Assembly: GCA_947452995.1 (NCBI GenBank)
Contig: CANGEV010000006.1
Coordinates: forward strand, 62,001 to 126,000
Source of the DNA: Chitinophagales bacterium
GTDB taxonomy: Bacteria > Bacteroidota > Bacteroidia > Chitinophagales > CAIODY01
Length of the DNA: 64,000 bases
Direction of reading: 5' to 3'
The position numbers and the translations under genes are program-made. Below, piece by piece: positions 51,731 to 60,614 of the stretch. The notes beneath the pieces were generated by a model, which was given only the letters and a program-made list of their open reading frames with translations, searched no databases and was not told where the DNA came from. Positions within the stretch are counted from its first letter, which is position 1. Every line of letters starts with the position of its first letter.

Positions 51731-54139
51731 ATGCAAAAGAACACTATCCAAACTGAGTGTTATCATTGCCATGAAAAGTGTGACGAAACGGTTCAAATAG
51801 AGGGGAAATCGTTTTGTTGTGAAGGTTGTAAGCAGGTTTATCTCTTGTTGAGTGAGAATAATATGTGTTCTTACTACGACTTCGATAGTCAAGCAGGTAT
51901 CAGTGCGAAAGGTCGTTTTATCGATAAACGATTTGCCTATCTTGATACGCAAGAAGCCATTCAAAAATTAGCTACTTTTCGCAGTGATAATTTAATAAAT
52001 GTTACTTTTTATTTACCGCAAATGCATTGCGCATCCTGCGTGTATCTGCTCGAAAATCTGCATCGGATTAACACTGGTGTGATTAAGTCGCAGACGAACT
52101 TTCAGCGGAAAGAGATATTTGTATCCTTTAACCCGAGTTTGGTAAGTCTTCGTAAAATTGTAGAACTGCTAGCCTTTGTTGGTTATGAGCCGCAAATTTC
52201 CTTAGATGATGATCAGCAATTAAAGAAACCGGTTGCGAATAGCAAACAAATGATTTATAAAATCGGTGTTGCCGGATTCGCATTTGGTAATATCATGATG
52301 TTGAGTTTCCCTGATTATTTTTCAGGTGGAAATATTGATCAGCATACACTAAAGTTTGTCTTCGCTTATTTAAGTCTGACCCTGTCTATACCCGTACTTT
52401 TTTGGTCGGCCTCTGAATTTTTTATATCGGCTTGGAAGGGCCTGCGACAAGGAATCGTAAACATTGATGCGCCTATTGCACTTGCTTCTTTAATAACCTT
52501 TTCTCGATCCTATTATGAGATAATAAGTGGCATGGGTAATGGTTATCTCGACTCCGGCACAGGAATTATTTTCTTCATGCTAATCGGTCGTTGGTTTCAG
52601 CAAAAGACCTATGATTCCTTTTCATTTGAGCGCGACTATAAAGCCTATTTCCCGCTTGGTATTTCTCGGGTATTGTCAGACGATAGCGAAGAACAAAGTA
52701 TCATTTCTAATTTGAAAGTTGGTGATCATATTCGCGTCCGCAACGGAGAAATGGTTCCTGCAGATGCTACTTTACTTTCGGAGAAAGCATATATCGACTA
52801 TTCATTTATTAGTGGAGAAGAGCTTCCTGTAAGCGTTTCAAGAGAGTCTATCGTGTATGCAGGTGGAAAACAAGTCGGGGCCTCAATCGACCTTGAAATA
52901 AAACATGAGGTTTCCCAAAGCTATATCACGCAACTATGGAATAATACAGCCTTTCGAGAAAGCAAGAATAAAGAACAATCCTTCATTCATCCGTGGAGCC
53001 GTTATTTCACGCTTGTACTTTTCAGTATTGCACTGACGGCAAGTATATATTGGTATTTTCATGATCAACATGAAATGTGGCATGTACTCACATCAGTTCT
53101 AATCGTTGCTTGTCCCTGTACTTTATTATTGGCAGCTACATTCACCTTTGGTAATATGGTTCGTCATTTCGGGCGAAGTAAACTATATCTAAAAAATAAC
53201 GCAGTAATCGAATCAATGGCGAAAGTAAATACTATCGTCTTCGATAAAACAGGCACTTTGACAACCCATGAAAATGCATTAGTTGAATTTAAAGGACCAG
53301 CTTTGACTGCTCAACAATGGATAATTATTAAATCCATCGTTTCACATTCTTCGCATCCCTTAAGCAGAATGATTTTTAAAAGTATAGAATCCGATGAAAT
53401 TCAAATGCTGAATAGATTTGATGAAATTAAGGGGAAAGGTATTATCGCGATTGTTGACGGCCGTGAATGGCGGATTGGTTCGGCTAATTTTATTCTGGAT
53501 CAAGAAACAGAAACAGTTGTTAATACAACTTCGGTACATATTATGGCGGATGGAATTCACTTAGGGTACTTCGCTTTCAAAAATCGTTATCGCGAGCAAC
53601 TCACGAAAATGGTCGCTGCTCTAAAGAGTTCAAATTATGAATTGCATGTTTTATCAGGTGACAATAACAGTGAAAGAAATGTGATAGAAACAATCTTCGG
53701 TAAAGAAGCAAAAATTTTATTTAATCAAACTCCGCAAGATAAACTTGATTATATCGCAAATTTACAAAGTGAAGCTAAGCGAAATGTTATGATGTTAGGT
53801 GATGGCTTGAATGATGCGGGTGCTTTACGTCAAGCAAACGTAGGTATCGCTGTCACAGATCAAACAGGTCTCTTTACGCCTGCTTGTGATGCAATACTTG
53901 AAGGGCAGCAAATTGCCAATTTAGCGCTATTCTTACGCTATGCAAGAGAAGAAAAGTTAATTGTTGGAGCGAGCTTTGTGCTTTCAATCCTGTATAATAT
54001 CGTCGGTGAAGCATATGCCGTAACTGCCAACTTAAGTCCAATCGTTGCCGCAGTTTTAATGCCAATCAGTAGTATAAGTGTCATTGCTTTTGTCACAGCC
54101 CTTTCTACTTATCGTGCCAAACGCGTTGGACTTTCCTAA
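51731..54139 (+). CDS. ccoI: Copper-type P1B ATPase for cbb3 oxidase assembly (CcoI/FixI/CtpA-like)
   Basis: The 802-residue ATPase starts with a Cys-rich domain (CYHCHEKCD, CCEGCKQVY; residues 10-37) typical of CcoI/FixI. An HMA domain follows with MHCASCVYLL (C100, C103), then eight membrane segments with CPC in VACPCTLLLAATF (about 460), the phosphorylation motif DKTGTL (about 505) and GDGLNDAGAL (about 690). It should move copper to the periplasm for the CcoN active site. Its place before ccoSNOQP supports the CcoI role rather than general copper detoxification. No alternative start lies nearby. Confidence 0.93.
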   Translation: MQKNTIQTECYHCHEKCDETVQIEGKSFCCEGCKQVYLLLSENNMCSYYDFDSQAGISAKGRFIDKRFAYLDTQEAIQKLATFRSDNLINVTFYLPQMHCASCVYLLENLHRINTGVIKSQTNFQRKEIFVSFNPSLVSLRKIVELLAFVGYEPQISLDDDQQLKKPVANSKQMIYKIGVAGFAFGNIMMLSFPDYFSGGNIDQHTLKFVFAYLSLTLSIPVLFWSASEFFISAWKGLRQGIVNIDAPIALASLITFSRSYYEIISGMGNGYLDSGTGIIFFMLIGRWFQQKTYDSFSFERDYKAYFPLGISRVLSDDSEEQSIISNLKVGDHIRVRNGEMVPADATLLSEKAYIDYSFISGEELPVSVSRESIVYAGGKQVGASIDLEIKHEVSQSYITQLWNNTAFRESKNKEQSFIHPWSRYFTLVLFSIALTASIYWYFHDQHEMWHVLTSVLIVACPCTLLLAATFTFGNMVRHFGRSKLYLKNNAVIESMAKVNTIVFDKTGTLTTHENALVEFKGPALTAQQWIIIKSIVSHSSHPLSRMIFKSIESDEIQMLNRFDEIKGKGIIAIVDGREWRIGSANFILDQETETVVNTTSVHIMADGIHLGYFAFKNRYREQLTKMVAALKSSNYELHVLSGDNNSERNVIETIFGKEAKILFNQTPQDKLDYIANLQSEAKRNVMMLGDGLNDAGALRQANVGIAVTDQTGLFTPACDAILEGQQIANLALFLRYAREEKLIVGASFVLSILYNIVGEAYAVTANLSPIVAAVLMPISSISVIAFVTALSTYRAKRVGLS

Positions 54140-54164
54140 ACATGATCTAAGTCAGTTTTGCATT

Positions 54165-54207
54165 TGATGACTATCATTAAAATATAATTAGACGGCAATT
54201 AGTTTTG
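54165..54207 (+). promoter_or_regulatory. FNR/CRP-type operator plus -7 element of the ccoS-NO-Q-P operon
   Basis: TGAT-GACT-ATCA (54165-54176; TTGAT on the left side as in FNR boxes) is followed after exactly 23 bp by TAGTTTTG (54200-54207). The ccoS ATG is 22 nt beyond the -7 element. Geometry is identical to the ccoI promoter. Another TGA-N6-TCA element lies at about 54153-54164. Confidence 0.75.
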
Positions 54208-54229
54208 CTATGTATAAACTACGAATCTA

Positions 54230-54391
54230 ATGAGTGTAATGTTATTATTAATCGGAGCAAGTATTCTCGTTGCTGTAGGCTTTTTACTAGCCTTTTTATG
54301 GAGCGTGAAGAATGGTCAATATGATGATGACTATACTCCATCAATTCGTATGTTATTCGATAATGAAAACTCAACTAATAATCATAATTAA
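54230..54391 (+). CDS. ccoS: cbb3 oxidase assembly protein CcoS
   Basis: This 53-residue protein has one membrane helix (LLLIGASILVAVGFLLAFLW) followed by SVKNGQYDDDYTPSIRMLF. The GQYDD element after the helix is the hallmark of CcoS. CcoS is needed for placing cofactors in CcoN. It is 6 nt upstream of ccoNO and is the first gene after the operator-promoter. Confidence 0.92.
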   Translation: MSVMLLLIGASILVAVGFLLAFLWSVKNGQYDDDYTPSIRMLFDNENSTNNHN

Positions 54392-54397
54392 ATCACT

Positions 54398-56557
54398 ATG
54401 TCACAAACAGGCACTTTAGAAGTGGAAAAGTTCAACTACGATAATAAGATCGTTAGGAACTTTGCATTCGCCTCCATCTTATGGGGCGCAGTCGGTATGC
54501 TGGCGGGTTTGTATGTAGCCCTACAGCTGGTGTTTCCCTCATTAAACATCACACAGTTTGGTTCTTTTGGTCGATTGCGTCCCTTACATACGAATGCTGT
54601 AATTTTTGCATTCGTAGGTAATGGCTTATTCATGGGTGTGTATTATTCATTACAGCGCTTATTGAAAACGCGAATGTGGAATGATACGCTTAGCCGTATT
54701 CACTTTTGGGGATGGCAATTAATTATCGTTGCTGCGGCTATTACTTTACCGCTAGGTATGACTTCAGGTAAAGAGTACGCTGAATTAGAATGGCCTATTG
54801 ATATTGCCATTGCCTTAATCTGGGTAGTGTTTGGTATAAATATGTTCGGTACGATTTTAACACGTCGTGAAAAACATTTGTACGTAGCAATCTGGTTCTA
54901 TATCGCGACATTCGTAACGGTAGCTGTTTTACATATTGTAAACTCTATGGAGTTGCCAATCAGCATGTTCAAATCCTATTCATTATATGCAGGTGTGCAA
55001 GATGCCTTAGTACAATGGTGGTACGGACATAATGCTGTTGCCTTCTTCTTGACAACACCTTATTTAGGAATTATGTATTTCTTCATTCCTAAAGCGGCTA
55101 ACCGTCCTGTTTACTCTTATCGTCTTTCTATCATTCACTTTTGGGCCTTGATCTTCTTATATATCTGGGCTGGTCCTCACCACTTATTGTACACTGCACT
55201 TCCTAACTGGGCACAGTCACTCGGTGTTGTATTTAGCTTTATGTTGATTTTCCCTTCATGGGGCGGTATGATTAACGGCTTGTTGACACTCCGTGGTGCT
55301 TGGGATCGTGTTCGTGAAGATGTTATTTTGAAGTTCTTCGTAGTAGCGGTTACTTGTTATGGTATGTCTACCTTCGAAGGTCCGATGTTGAGTTTGAAAA
55401 ATATCAATGCGATTGCACACTTCACAGATTGGATTATCGCACACGTACACATAGGTGCTTTAGGATGGAATGGTTTCTTGACATTCGGTGTTTTATATTG
55501 GATGTTACCTCGTATCTACGGTACAACCTTATATTCTAAAAAAGCAGCAAACTTACATTTCTGGATTGGAACATTGGGTATTATGTTCTATGCTATTCCA
55601 ATGTATTGGGCTGGTTTCACACAAAGTGAAATGTGGAAGCAATTCACTCCAGGTGGTCAATTACAGTACTCTTTCTTAGAAACTGTGAATCATTTACGTC
55701 CGTTCTACATGATGCGTTCCTTAGGAGGTACTTTATATATGATTGGTGTTTTGGTAATGGTTTGGAATTTATACAAAACTGTTAAGTCGGGTAAATTAAT
55801 TGCGGACGAAGCTGCTGAAGCTGCACCAATGGTGAAGGATTATCAGCCGCATGCTAGCGAATACTGGCATCGTGTAATTGAGCGTCGTCCGATTCAATTA
55901 TTGTTATTGAGCTTGGTGGTGATTTTGATTGGCGGATTGGTAGAGCTGGTTCCTACTTTTATGATTAAATCAAATATCCCTACAATTTCAAGTGTTAAGC
56001 CGTATACACCACTCGAATTAGAAGGTCGCGACATTTATATCCGTGAAGGTTGTTATGTGTGTCACTCTCAAATGGTACGTCCGTTCCGTAGTGAGACAGA
56101 ACGTTATGGTGAATATTCAAAAGCTGGTGAATTTGTATATGATCACCCATTCCAATGGGGAAGTAAACGTACCGGTCCGGACTTAGCGCGCGAAGGTGTT
56201 GGAAATAATAAGAAGTCCGATGGTTGGCACTTCCGTCACTTACGCGAGCCTTCATCTATGTCGGAAGGTTCTGTAATGCCTGCTTATGCGTTTATGATTG
56301 AAAAGTCACTAGATACGCGTAATCTCGAATCAAAAATAAATGCGATGCGTACCTTGGGTGTCCCTTATGCAGAAGGATATGAAAAGATTGCCTTGAAAGA
56401 CTTAGAAGCGCAAGCACAGCAAATCGCAGCCAATTTAAAAGCAGATAATATCGAAGTGAAAAGCGATCGTGAGGTTATCGCCTTGATTGCGTACTTGCAA
56501 CGTTTAGGTGTCGATATTACTAAAGAAAACAAAGCTGCAGAAGTAGCAGTAAAATAA
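54398..56557 (+). CDS. ccoNO: cbb3-type cytochrome c oxidase, fused subunits I and II (CcoNO)
   Basis: The 719-residue protein joins CcoN (about 1-465; 12 membrane helices; heme/copper histidines in LHTNAVIFAF, WWYGHNAVAFFLT and FTDWIIAHVHIGALGWNGF) to CcoO (about 490-719). CcoO here has one membrane anchor and the heme c motif CYVCHSQM near residue 550, with a methionine ligand probably in SVMPAYAFM. The fusion is common in Bacteroidota. It forms the catalytic core that reduces oxygen at low tension. The gene follows ccoS by 6 nt. Confidence 0.97.
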   Translation: MSQTGTLEVEKFNYDNKIVRNFAFASILWGAVGMLAGLYVALQLVFPSLNITQFGSFGRLRPLHTNAVIFAFVGNGLFMGVYYSLQRLLKTRMWNDTLSRIHFWGWQLIIVAAAITLPLGMTSGKEYAELEWPIDIAIALIWVVFGINMFGTILTRREKHLYVAIWFYIATFVTVAVLHIVNSMELPISMFKSYSLYAGVQDALVQWWYGHNAVAFFLTTPYLGIMYFFIPKAANRPVYSYRLSIIHFWALIFLYIWAGPHHLLYTALPNWAQSLGVVFSFMLIFPSWGGMINGLLTLRGAWDRVREDVILKFFVVAVTCYGMSTFEGPMLSLKNINAIAHFTDWIIAHVHIGALGWNGFLTFGVLYWMLPRIYGTTLYSKKAANLHFWIGTLGIMFYAIPMYWAGFTQSEMWKQFTPGGQLQYSFLETVNHLRPFYMMRSLGGTLYMIGVLVMVWNLYKTVKSGKLIADEAAEAAPMVKDYQPHASEYWHRVIERRPIQLLLLSLVVILIGGLVELVPTFMIKSNIPTISSVKPYTPLELEGRDIYIREGCYVCHSQMVRPFRSETERYGEYSKAGEFVYDHPFQWGSKRTGPDLAREGVGNNKKSDGWHFRHLREPSSMSEGSVMPAYAFMIEKSLDTRNLESKINAMRTLGVPYAEGYEKIALKDLEAQAQQIAANLKADNIEVKSDREVIALIAYLQRLGVDITKENKAAEVAVK

Positions 56558-56564
56558 GTATACT

Positions 56565-56729
56565 ATGTTCAAGTTTATCAAGCAATATGCCGAAACGATG
56601 ACCAATGCAGCAATCTATCCATTGGTTTCTTTGATGATCTTCTTTGGCTTCTTTGTACTGTTATTAGTAATGGTTAAAAAGATGCGTAAAGGTCATATTG
56701 ATCATATGTCTCAAATTCCATTAGATTAA
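56565..56729 (+). CDS. ccoQ: CcoQ-like small subunit
   Basis: A 54-residue protein with one membrane helix (YPLVSLMIFFGFFVLLLVMV) followed by KKMRKGHIDHMSQIPLD. It sits 7 nt after ccoNO and 18 nt before ccoP, where ccoQ is expected. The tail HID-x-MSQIPL resembles that of Bacteroidota CcoQ-like proteins. It probably stabilises the oxidase complex. Confidence 0.82.
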   Translation: MFKFIKQYAETMTNAAIYPLVSLMIFFGFFVLLLVMVKKMRKGHIDHMSQIPLD

Positions 56730-56747
56730 TCAAACTAATTTTCGATT

Positions 56748-57929
56748 ATGTTTAAAAATAAAATAAAATCATGGATGTTAATCGGAGTCCTAGTCTCTGG
56801 TTCTTTCATTGCTCAAGCTCAAAACGCGGCTCCGGTAGCAACCCCAGCAGCCGCAAGCCCAACTAACGACTTAATGCAGTTTTTCCTGCTTGCCATTATC
56901 ACCGTATTCGGAATTGTTATTTTTCGTATGACACAAGTTGTTGCCTTATTGTCCAAACAATTGATTGAAAAAGATAAGGCTAAGAGCACTAATAAAGTGA
57001 CTAGCATTATACTGTTATTTGCTGCGTTCGGTGTATTATCTAACGGTGCCTTTGCACAAGAAGCTACTACAGCTGCAGAATCTACTATTTCTTTTGCAGG
57101 AGTTTCTGGTGTAAATATGTATGTATTAGTAGCTGCGTTGGTAGTTGAAATATTCGCTATTTTTTATCTCGGTTCGCTCATTAACTCTTTGCACAAACGT
57201 GTCTTCGATATCAAAGTATTGGAAACTAAAGCAGTGAAGAAATCTTTATTGCCGTCATGGTGGCACGATTTAGACAAAAAAATCTTAACGCAAGCCGTTC
57301 CAGTTGAACGTGAAGCAGATGTATTGTTAGATCATGATTATGATGGAATCAAAGAATTAGATAACGCCTTACCACCTTGGTGGAAGTATGGATTCTATAT
57401 TACTATCGTAGTTGCGTTTATTTATATTATCGCTTATCATATAACTGGAACAGGTATGAATCCTACCCAAGAATACGCTGCACAAATGGAAGAAGCACGT
57501 CTTGCGAAAGAAAAATTTGATGCGGAAAATAAAGATAAAGTGGACGAAGCAAATGTGCCTATGGCCGATGCTTCAGGGATAGAAAAAGGTCGTGCAATCT
57601 TTAAAGAAAATTGTATCGCTTGTCATGGTCAACTTGGAGAAGGCGGTGCAGGACCTAACTTAACAGATAACTATTGGATACATAAAGGAAGTTTAAATGA
57701 TATTTATGCTTCCATTAAAAATGGTTATCCTGATAAGGGAATGCAGTCATGGATTATCAAATTCAATCCAAAAGAAATAAGTCAAATCGCATCATTTATT
57801 AAAACATTAAATGGCTCAAATCCTCCAGGCGCTAAAGCACCGCAAGGCGATTTGTTTGTAGAGGCTAGTCAAGATTCAACTTCGAACACCACATTGAAGG
57901 ATTCAGTGGTAGTGGCAAAACCACAATAA
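56748..57929 (+). CDS. ccoP: cbb3 oxidase subunit III, CcoP, with one heme c and a duplicated N-terminus
   Basis: The 393-residue protein has the FixP N-domain element DYDGIKELDNALPPWWKYGF, a membrane helix (about 210-232) and one cytochrome c domain with CIACH near residue 289 and its methionine in GYPDKGMQSW. Proteobacterial CcoP has two hemes; Bacteroidota forms commonly have one. The first 155 residues look like two copies of a signal-like helix, an Ala/Thr/Ser-rich stretch and a membrane helix (first ending LLSKQLIEKDK, second ending INSLHKRVFD). The two copies are only weakly alike in sequence. It passes electrons to CcoNO. Confidence 0.93.
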   Translation: MFKNKIKSWMLIGVLVSGSFIAQAQNAAPVATPAAASPTNDLMQFFLLAIITVFGIVIFRMTQVVALLSKQLIEKDKAKSTNKVTSIILLFAAFGVLSNGAFAQEATTAAESTISFAGVSGVNMYVLVAALVVEIFAIFYLGSLINSLHKRVFDIKVLETKAVKKSLLPSWWHDLDKKILTQAVPVEREADVLLDHDYDGIKELDNALPPWWKYGFYITIVVAFIYIIAYHITGTGMNPTQEYAAQMEEARLAKEKFDAENKDKVDEANVPMADASGIEKGRAIFKENCIACHGQLGEGGAGPNLTDNYWIHKGSLNDIYASIKNGYPDKGMQSWIIKFNPKEISQIASFIKTLNGSNPPGAKAPQGDLFVEASQDSTSNTTLKDSVVVAKPQ

Positions 57930-57994
57930 GGGATAGAAGATTTATAACAGTATTGATTAAGCGTGTTTGCTAAACAAAAGTAGATTCTTCGATT

Positions 57995-59419
57995 ATGTCT
58001 AATTCAACTTCGCAATTTGGTGCTAGCCCTGATCCAAAGGGGACTTTTAGGGATTCTGTCGCCACGATAGATAATGACGGCTCGCGTCACTATATCCATC
58101 CCAAAAAACCGAAGGGGAAATTGTATAATCGTAGAACGATGTTCAGCGTTTTTTATCTAACGCTCTTTCTTCTTATTCCTTTTATCAAGTGGCAAGGCGA
58201 ACCTCTTTTAATGTTGAATGTTCTCGAACGGAAATTCATCATCTTCGGCATGATATTTTGGCCGCAAGACTTTTTCATCTTCGGTATCGCAATGTTAACC
58301 TTCGTGGTTTTCATTACCCTATTTACAGTTGCATTCGGACGAATCTTTTGTGGATGGGCTTGCCCACAAACTATTTTCATGGAAATGGTATTTCGTAAAA
58401 TCGAATACCTCATCGATGGGGATTCAACAAAGCAGCAACAACTTCGCAAGATGCCTTGGAATAAAGAAAAAATCTTCAAGCGAATTTTGAAGTTTAAAGT
58501 TTTTTGGATTCTCTCCTTTATCATCGCAAACTATTTTACAGCCTACCTCACCGGCATGGATAACGTAATTTCCTATTACAAAGCACCAGGAGAACATGTC
58601 AAAAATTTTGTTTCATTAGCTGTATTTACCACTGTCTTTTTCTTTGTCTACTATTGGTTCCGTGAACAAGCGTGCATCGTCGTTTGTCCTTATGGTCGCT
58701 TACAAGGTGTGCTCCTCGATAAAAATACTATTATCGTTGCTTATGATAAAGTGCGCGGAGAACCGCGTGGTAAAGGGCCCTTAGCTGAAGGTCAATCACA
58801 TGGAGATTGTATAGATTGTAAAGCATGTGTTCGTGTTTGTCCAACAGGTATTGATATACGGAACGGCACGCAAATGGAATGTGTCAATTGTACAGCTTGT
58901 ATCGACGCTTGTAATGAAATCATGCATAGCATCGATAAACCCGAAGGCCTGATTCGTTATGCTTCTGAAAACTCGATTACAAAAGGAAAGCCACTTAAAT
59001 ACAATGCTCGACTAAAAGGTTATACTGCCGTATTGACTGTCCTTCTAGCTTTACTCATGACGCTCCTATTTACACGCTCTTCTGTCGATGTTACCTTGCT
59101 ACGTGTTTCTGGACTAAGCTATCAAAAAAATGCAGATAGCACCTATAGCAATTTGTATAACCTGAAGCTGGCAAATAAAACACATCATGACATAAAAATT
59201 GAAGTATTATGCGAAGATGTAGAAGGCAAAATTGTTCCTGTTGGAAGTAGTGATTGGATTGTGAAGCAGGGGAATTATGCTGTGATGGAATTCTTCTTGA
59301 AATTGAAACCAAACCAACTGAAGGGTTGGAAAACTATAGTGCGTTTACGAGTTAATGGGGACGGCCAAAAGCTGAAAATCGTAAAGGCAAAGTTTATCGG
59401 CCCGGATGTTTATAATTAA
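57995..59419 (+). CDS. ccoG: cbb3 oxidase accessory protein CcoG (FixG-like ferredoxin-type membrane protein)
   Basis: The 474-residue protein has four or five membrane helices, CGWACPQTIFMEMVFRKIEY, a 2x[4Fe-4S] ferredoxin domain near 270-305 (CIDCKACVRVCPTGID and CVNCTACIDACNE), another helix and a C-terminal Ig-like domain. CcoG/FixG is a copper reductase and assembly factor for the cbb3 oxidase. It starts 65 nt after ccoP and is probably in the same transcript, since no terminator or promoter was recognised between them. Confidence 0.95.
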   Translation: MSNSTSQFGASPDPKGTFRDSVATIDNDGSRHYIHPKKPKGKLYNRRTMFSVFYLTLFLLIPFIKWQGEPLLMLNVLERKFIIFGMIFWPQDFFIFGIAMLTFVVFITLFTVAFGRIFCGWACPQTIFMEMVFRKIEYLIDGDSTKQQQLRKMPWNKEKIFKRILKFKVFWILSFIIANYFTAYLTGMDNVISYYKAPGEHVKNFVSLAVFTTVFFFVYYWFREQACIVVCPYGRLQGVLLDKNTIIVAYDKVRGEPRGKGPLAEGQSHGDCIDCKACVRVCPTGIDIRNGTQMECVNCTACIDACNEIMHSIDKPEGLIRYASENSITKGKPLKYNARLKGYTAVLTVLLALLMTLLFTRSSVDVTLLRVSGLSYQKNADSTYSNLYNLKLANKTHHDIKIEVLCEDVEGKIVPVGSSDWIVKQGNYAVMEFFLKLKPNQLKGWKTIVRLRVNGDGQKLKIVKAKFIGPDVYN

Positions 59420-59430
59420 CACATACACTT

Positions 59431-59862
59431 ATGAATTGGGGAGCTAAAATCGCAATCGTTTATTGCACTTTCGCTGCCGGCATTGGCTACATGGCTTTTC
59501 GAGCCGCTAACCAAAATTTTGATCTGGTAACACCAGATTATTATGCCGAAGAATTGAAACATCAATCTCGAATTGATGCCGTTAATAATGCAAACGCATT
59601 ATCCACCGGACTTCGTTATCATATCTCATCTGAAAAAATACAAGTTGTATTTCCAAAGGAATGTGTCGGTAAAGATCTTCATGGCGTAATGAAATTGTAT
59701 TGCCCTTCCGATGCAAAAAAAGACTTGCAACGTTCCTTTACCCTTGCTGATTATAATTACGTATTTCTTATTCCAAAGGATACGGAAGGCTCGCGTGAAA
59801 TACAAATCACTTGGTATGCAGCGGGCAAAGAATTTTATTATTCTAAAAAAGTAATTTTCTAA
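59431..59862 (+). CDS. ccoH: FixH/CcoH family cbb3 oxidase assembly protein
   Basis: The 143-residue protein has one N-terminal membrane helix (WGAKIAIVYCTFAAGIGYMA) and then FDLVTPDYYAEELKHQSRID, the family signature of FixH. The rest is a beta-rich periplasmic domain. It is needed for stable assembly of the oxidase. It lies 11 nt after ccoG and 2 nt before the SafE-like gene. Confidence 0.93.
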   Translation: MNWGAKIAIVYCTFAAGIGYMAFRAANQNFDLVTPDYYAEELKHQSRIDAVNNANALSTGLRYHISSEKIQVVFPKECVGKDLHGVMKLYCPSDAKKDLQRSFTLADYNYVFLIPKDTEGSREIQITWYAAGKEFYYSKKVIF

Positions 59863-59864
59863 AA

Positions 59865-60584
59865 ATGTCTTGGCTCACGTTGTCTCCAGCACTAATAATC
59901 GGTTTGTTGGGGAGCCTCCATTGCGTTGGTATGTGCGGCCCCTTAGTATTGCTATTACCCATTCAACAGCAAAACGCTTATAAAAGAGCATTTGCCGCTT
60001 TATTATATGCTATTGGTAAAGCAATAACATATGCGTTCTTTGGAATCATTTTCGGTTTAATAGGCCAAAGTTTCGTAGCCTTTGGTTGGCAACAAGCACT
60101 GTCAATTACTATTGGTGTATTGATGTTGTTGGCGGGTCTTATTAATTTATTACAAGTAAGGTCGATAACACTTGAAGTTAAATTATCAAATGCCTTTGCC
60201 TTTATAAGAAATGCCCTTTCAAAGTCTATTCGAAAAGAAGGAATATCCTCACTTTTCCTTTTTGGTATGTTAAATGGTTTATTGCCTTGCGGATTAGTTT
60301 ATACTGCCGCTGCAGCCTCCATCGAAACTGGCTCTACCATAAATGGCGCATTGTTCATGTTTCTTTTTGGCTTGGGTACATTACCCATGATGTGGAGCGT
60401 TATTTTATTTGGAGCTACCATCCAAACACGCTTTCGGAATCAGTTGAAACGTATCATTCCCATTACCTTATTGTTGATGGGTACTTTATTATTACTGCGT
60501 GGGTTAGGACTTGGAATTCCATATCTGAGTCCGAAAGTTAATGTAGAAAAGAAGCATATGGATTGTTGTCATCCTGATGAATGA
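59865..60584 (+). CDS. SafE/TauE-like cytochrome-biogenesis membrane protein
   Basis: The 239-residue protein has six membrane segments and SLHCVGMCGPLVLLLP at the start, the Cys-x3-Cys signature of the DsbD-like/UreH-like family that accompanies cbb3 oxidase genes in many bacteria. The second half has GMLNGLLPCGLVYTAAA. The C-terminus is KKHMDCCHPDE, with a CCH element that could bind copper. It probably helps with copper supply or cytochrome maturation. It is 2 nt downstream of ccoH. Confidence 0.87.
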   Translation: MSWLTLSPALIIGLLGSLHCVGMCGPLVLLLPIQQQNAYKRAFAALLYAIGKAITYAFFGIIFGLIGQSFVAFGWQQALSITIGVLMLLAGLINLLQVRSITLEVKLSNAFAFIRNALSKSIRKEGISSLFLFGMLNGLLPCGLVYTAAAASIETGSTINGALFMFLFGLGTLPMMWSVILFGATIQTRFRNQLKRIIPITLLLMGTLLLLRGLGLGIPYLSPKVNVEKKHMDCCHPDE

Positions 60585-60614
60585 AATATGTATCTTGTCA
60601 ATAAGTTTTAAATT

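Noticed and set aside
57595-57640. Search for a second heme motif in CcoP
   Set aside because: Only one CxxCH (CIACH) is present in the whole protein, so this is a mono-heme CcoP rather than a truncated di-heme one.
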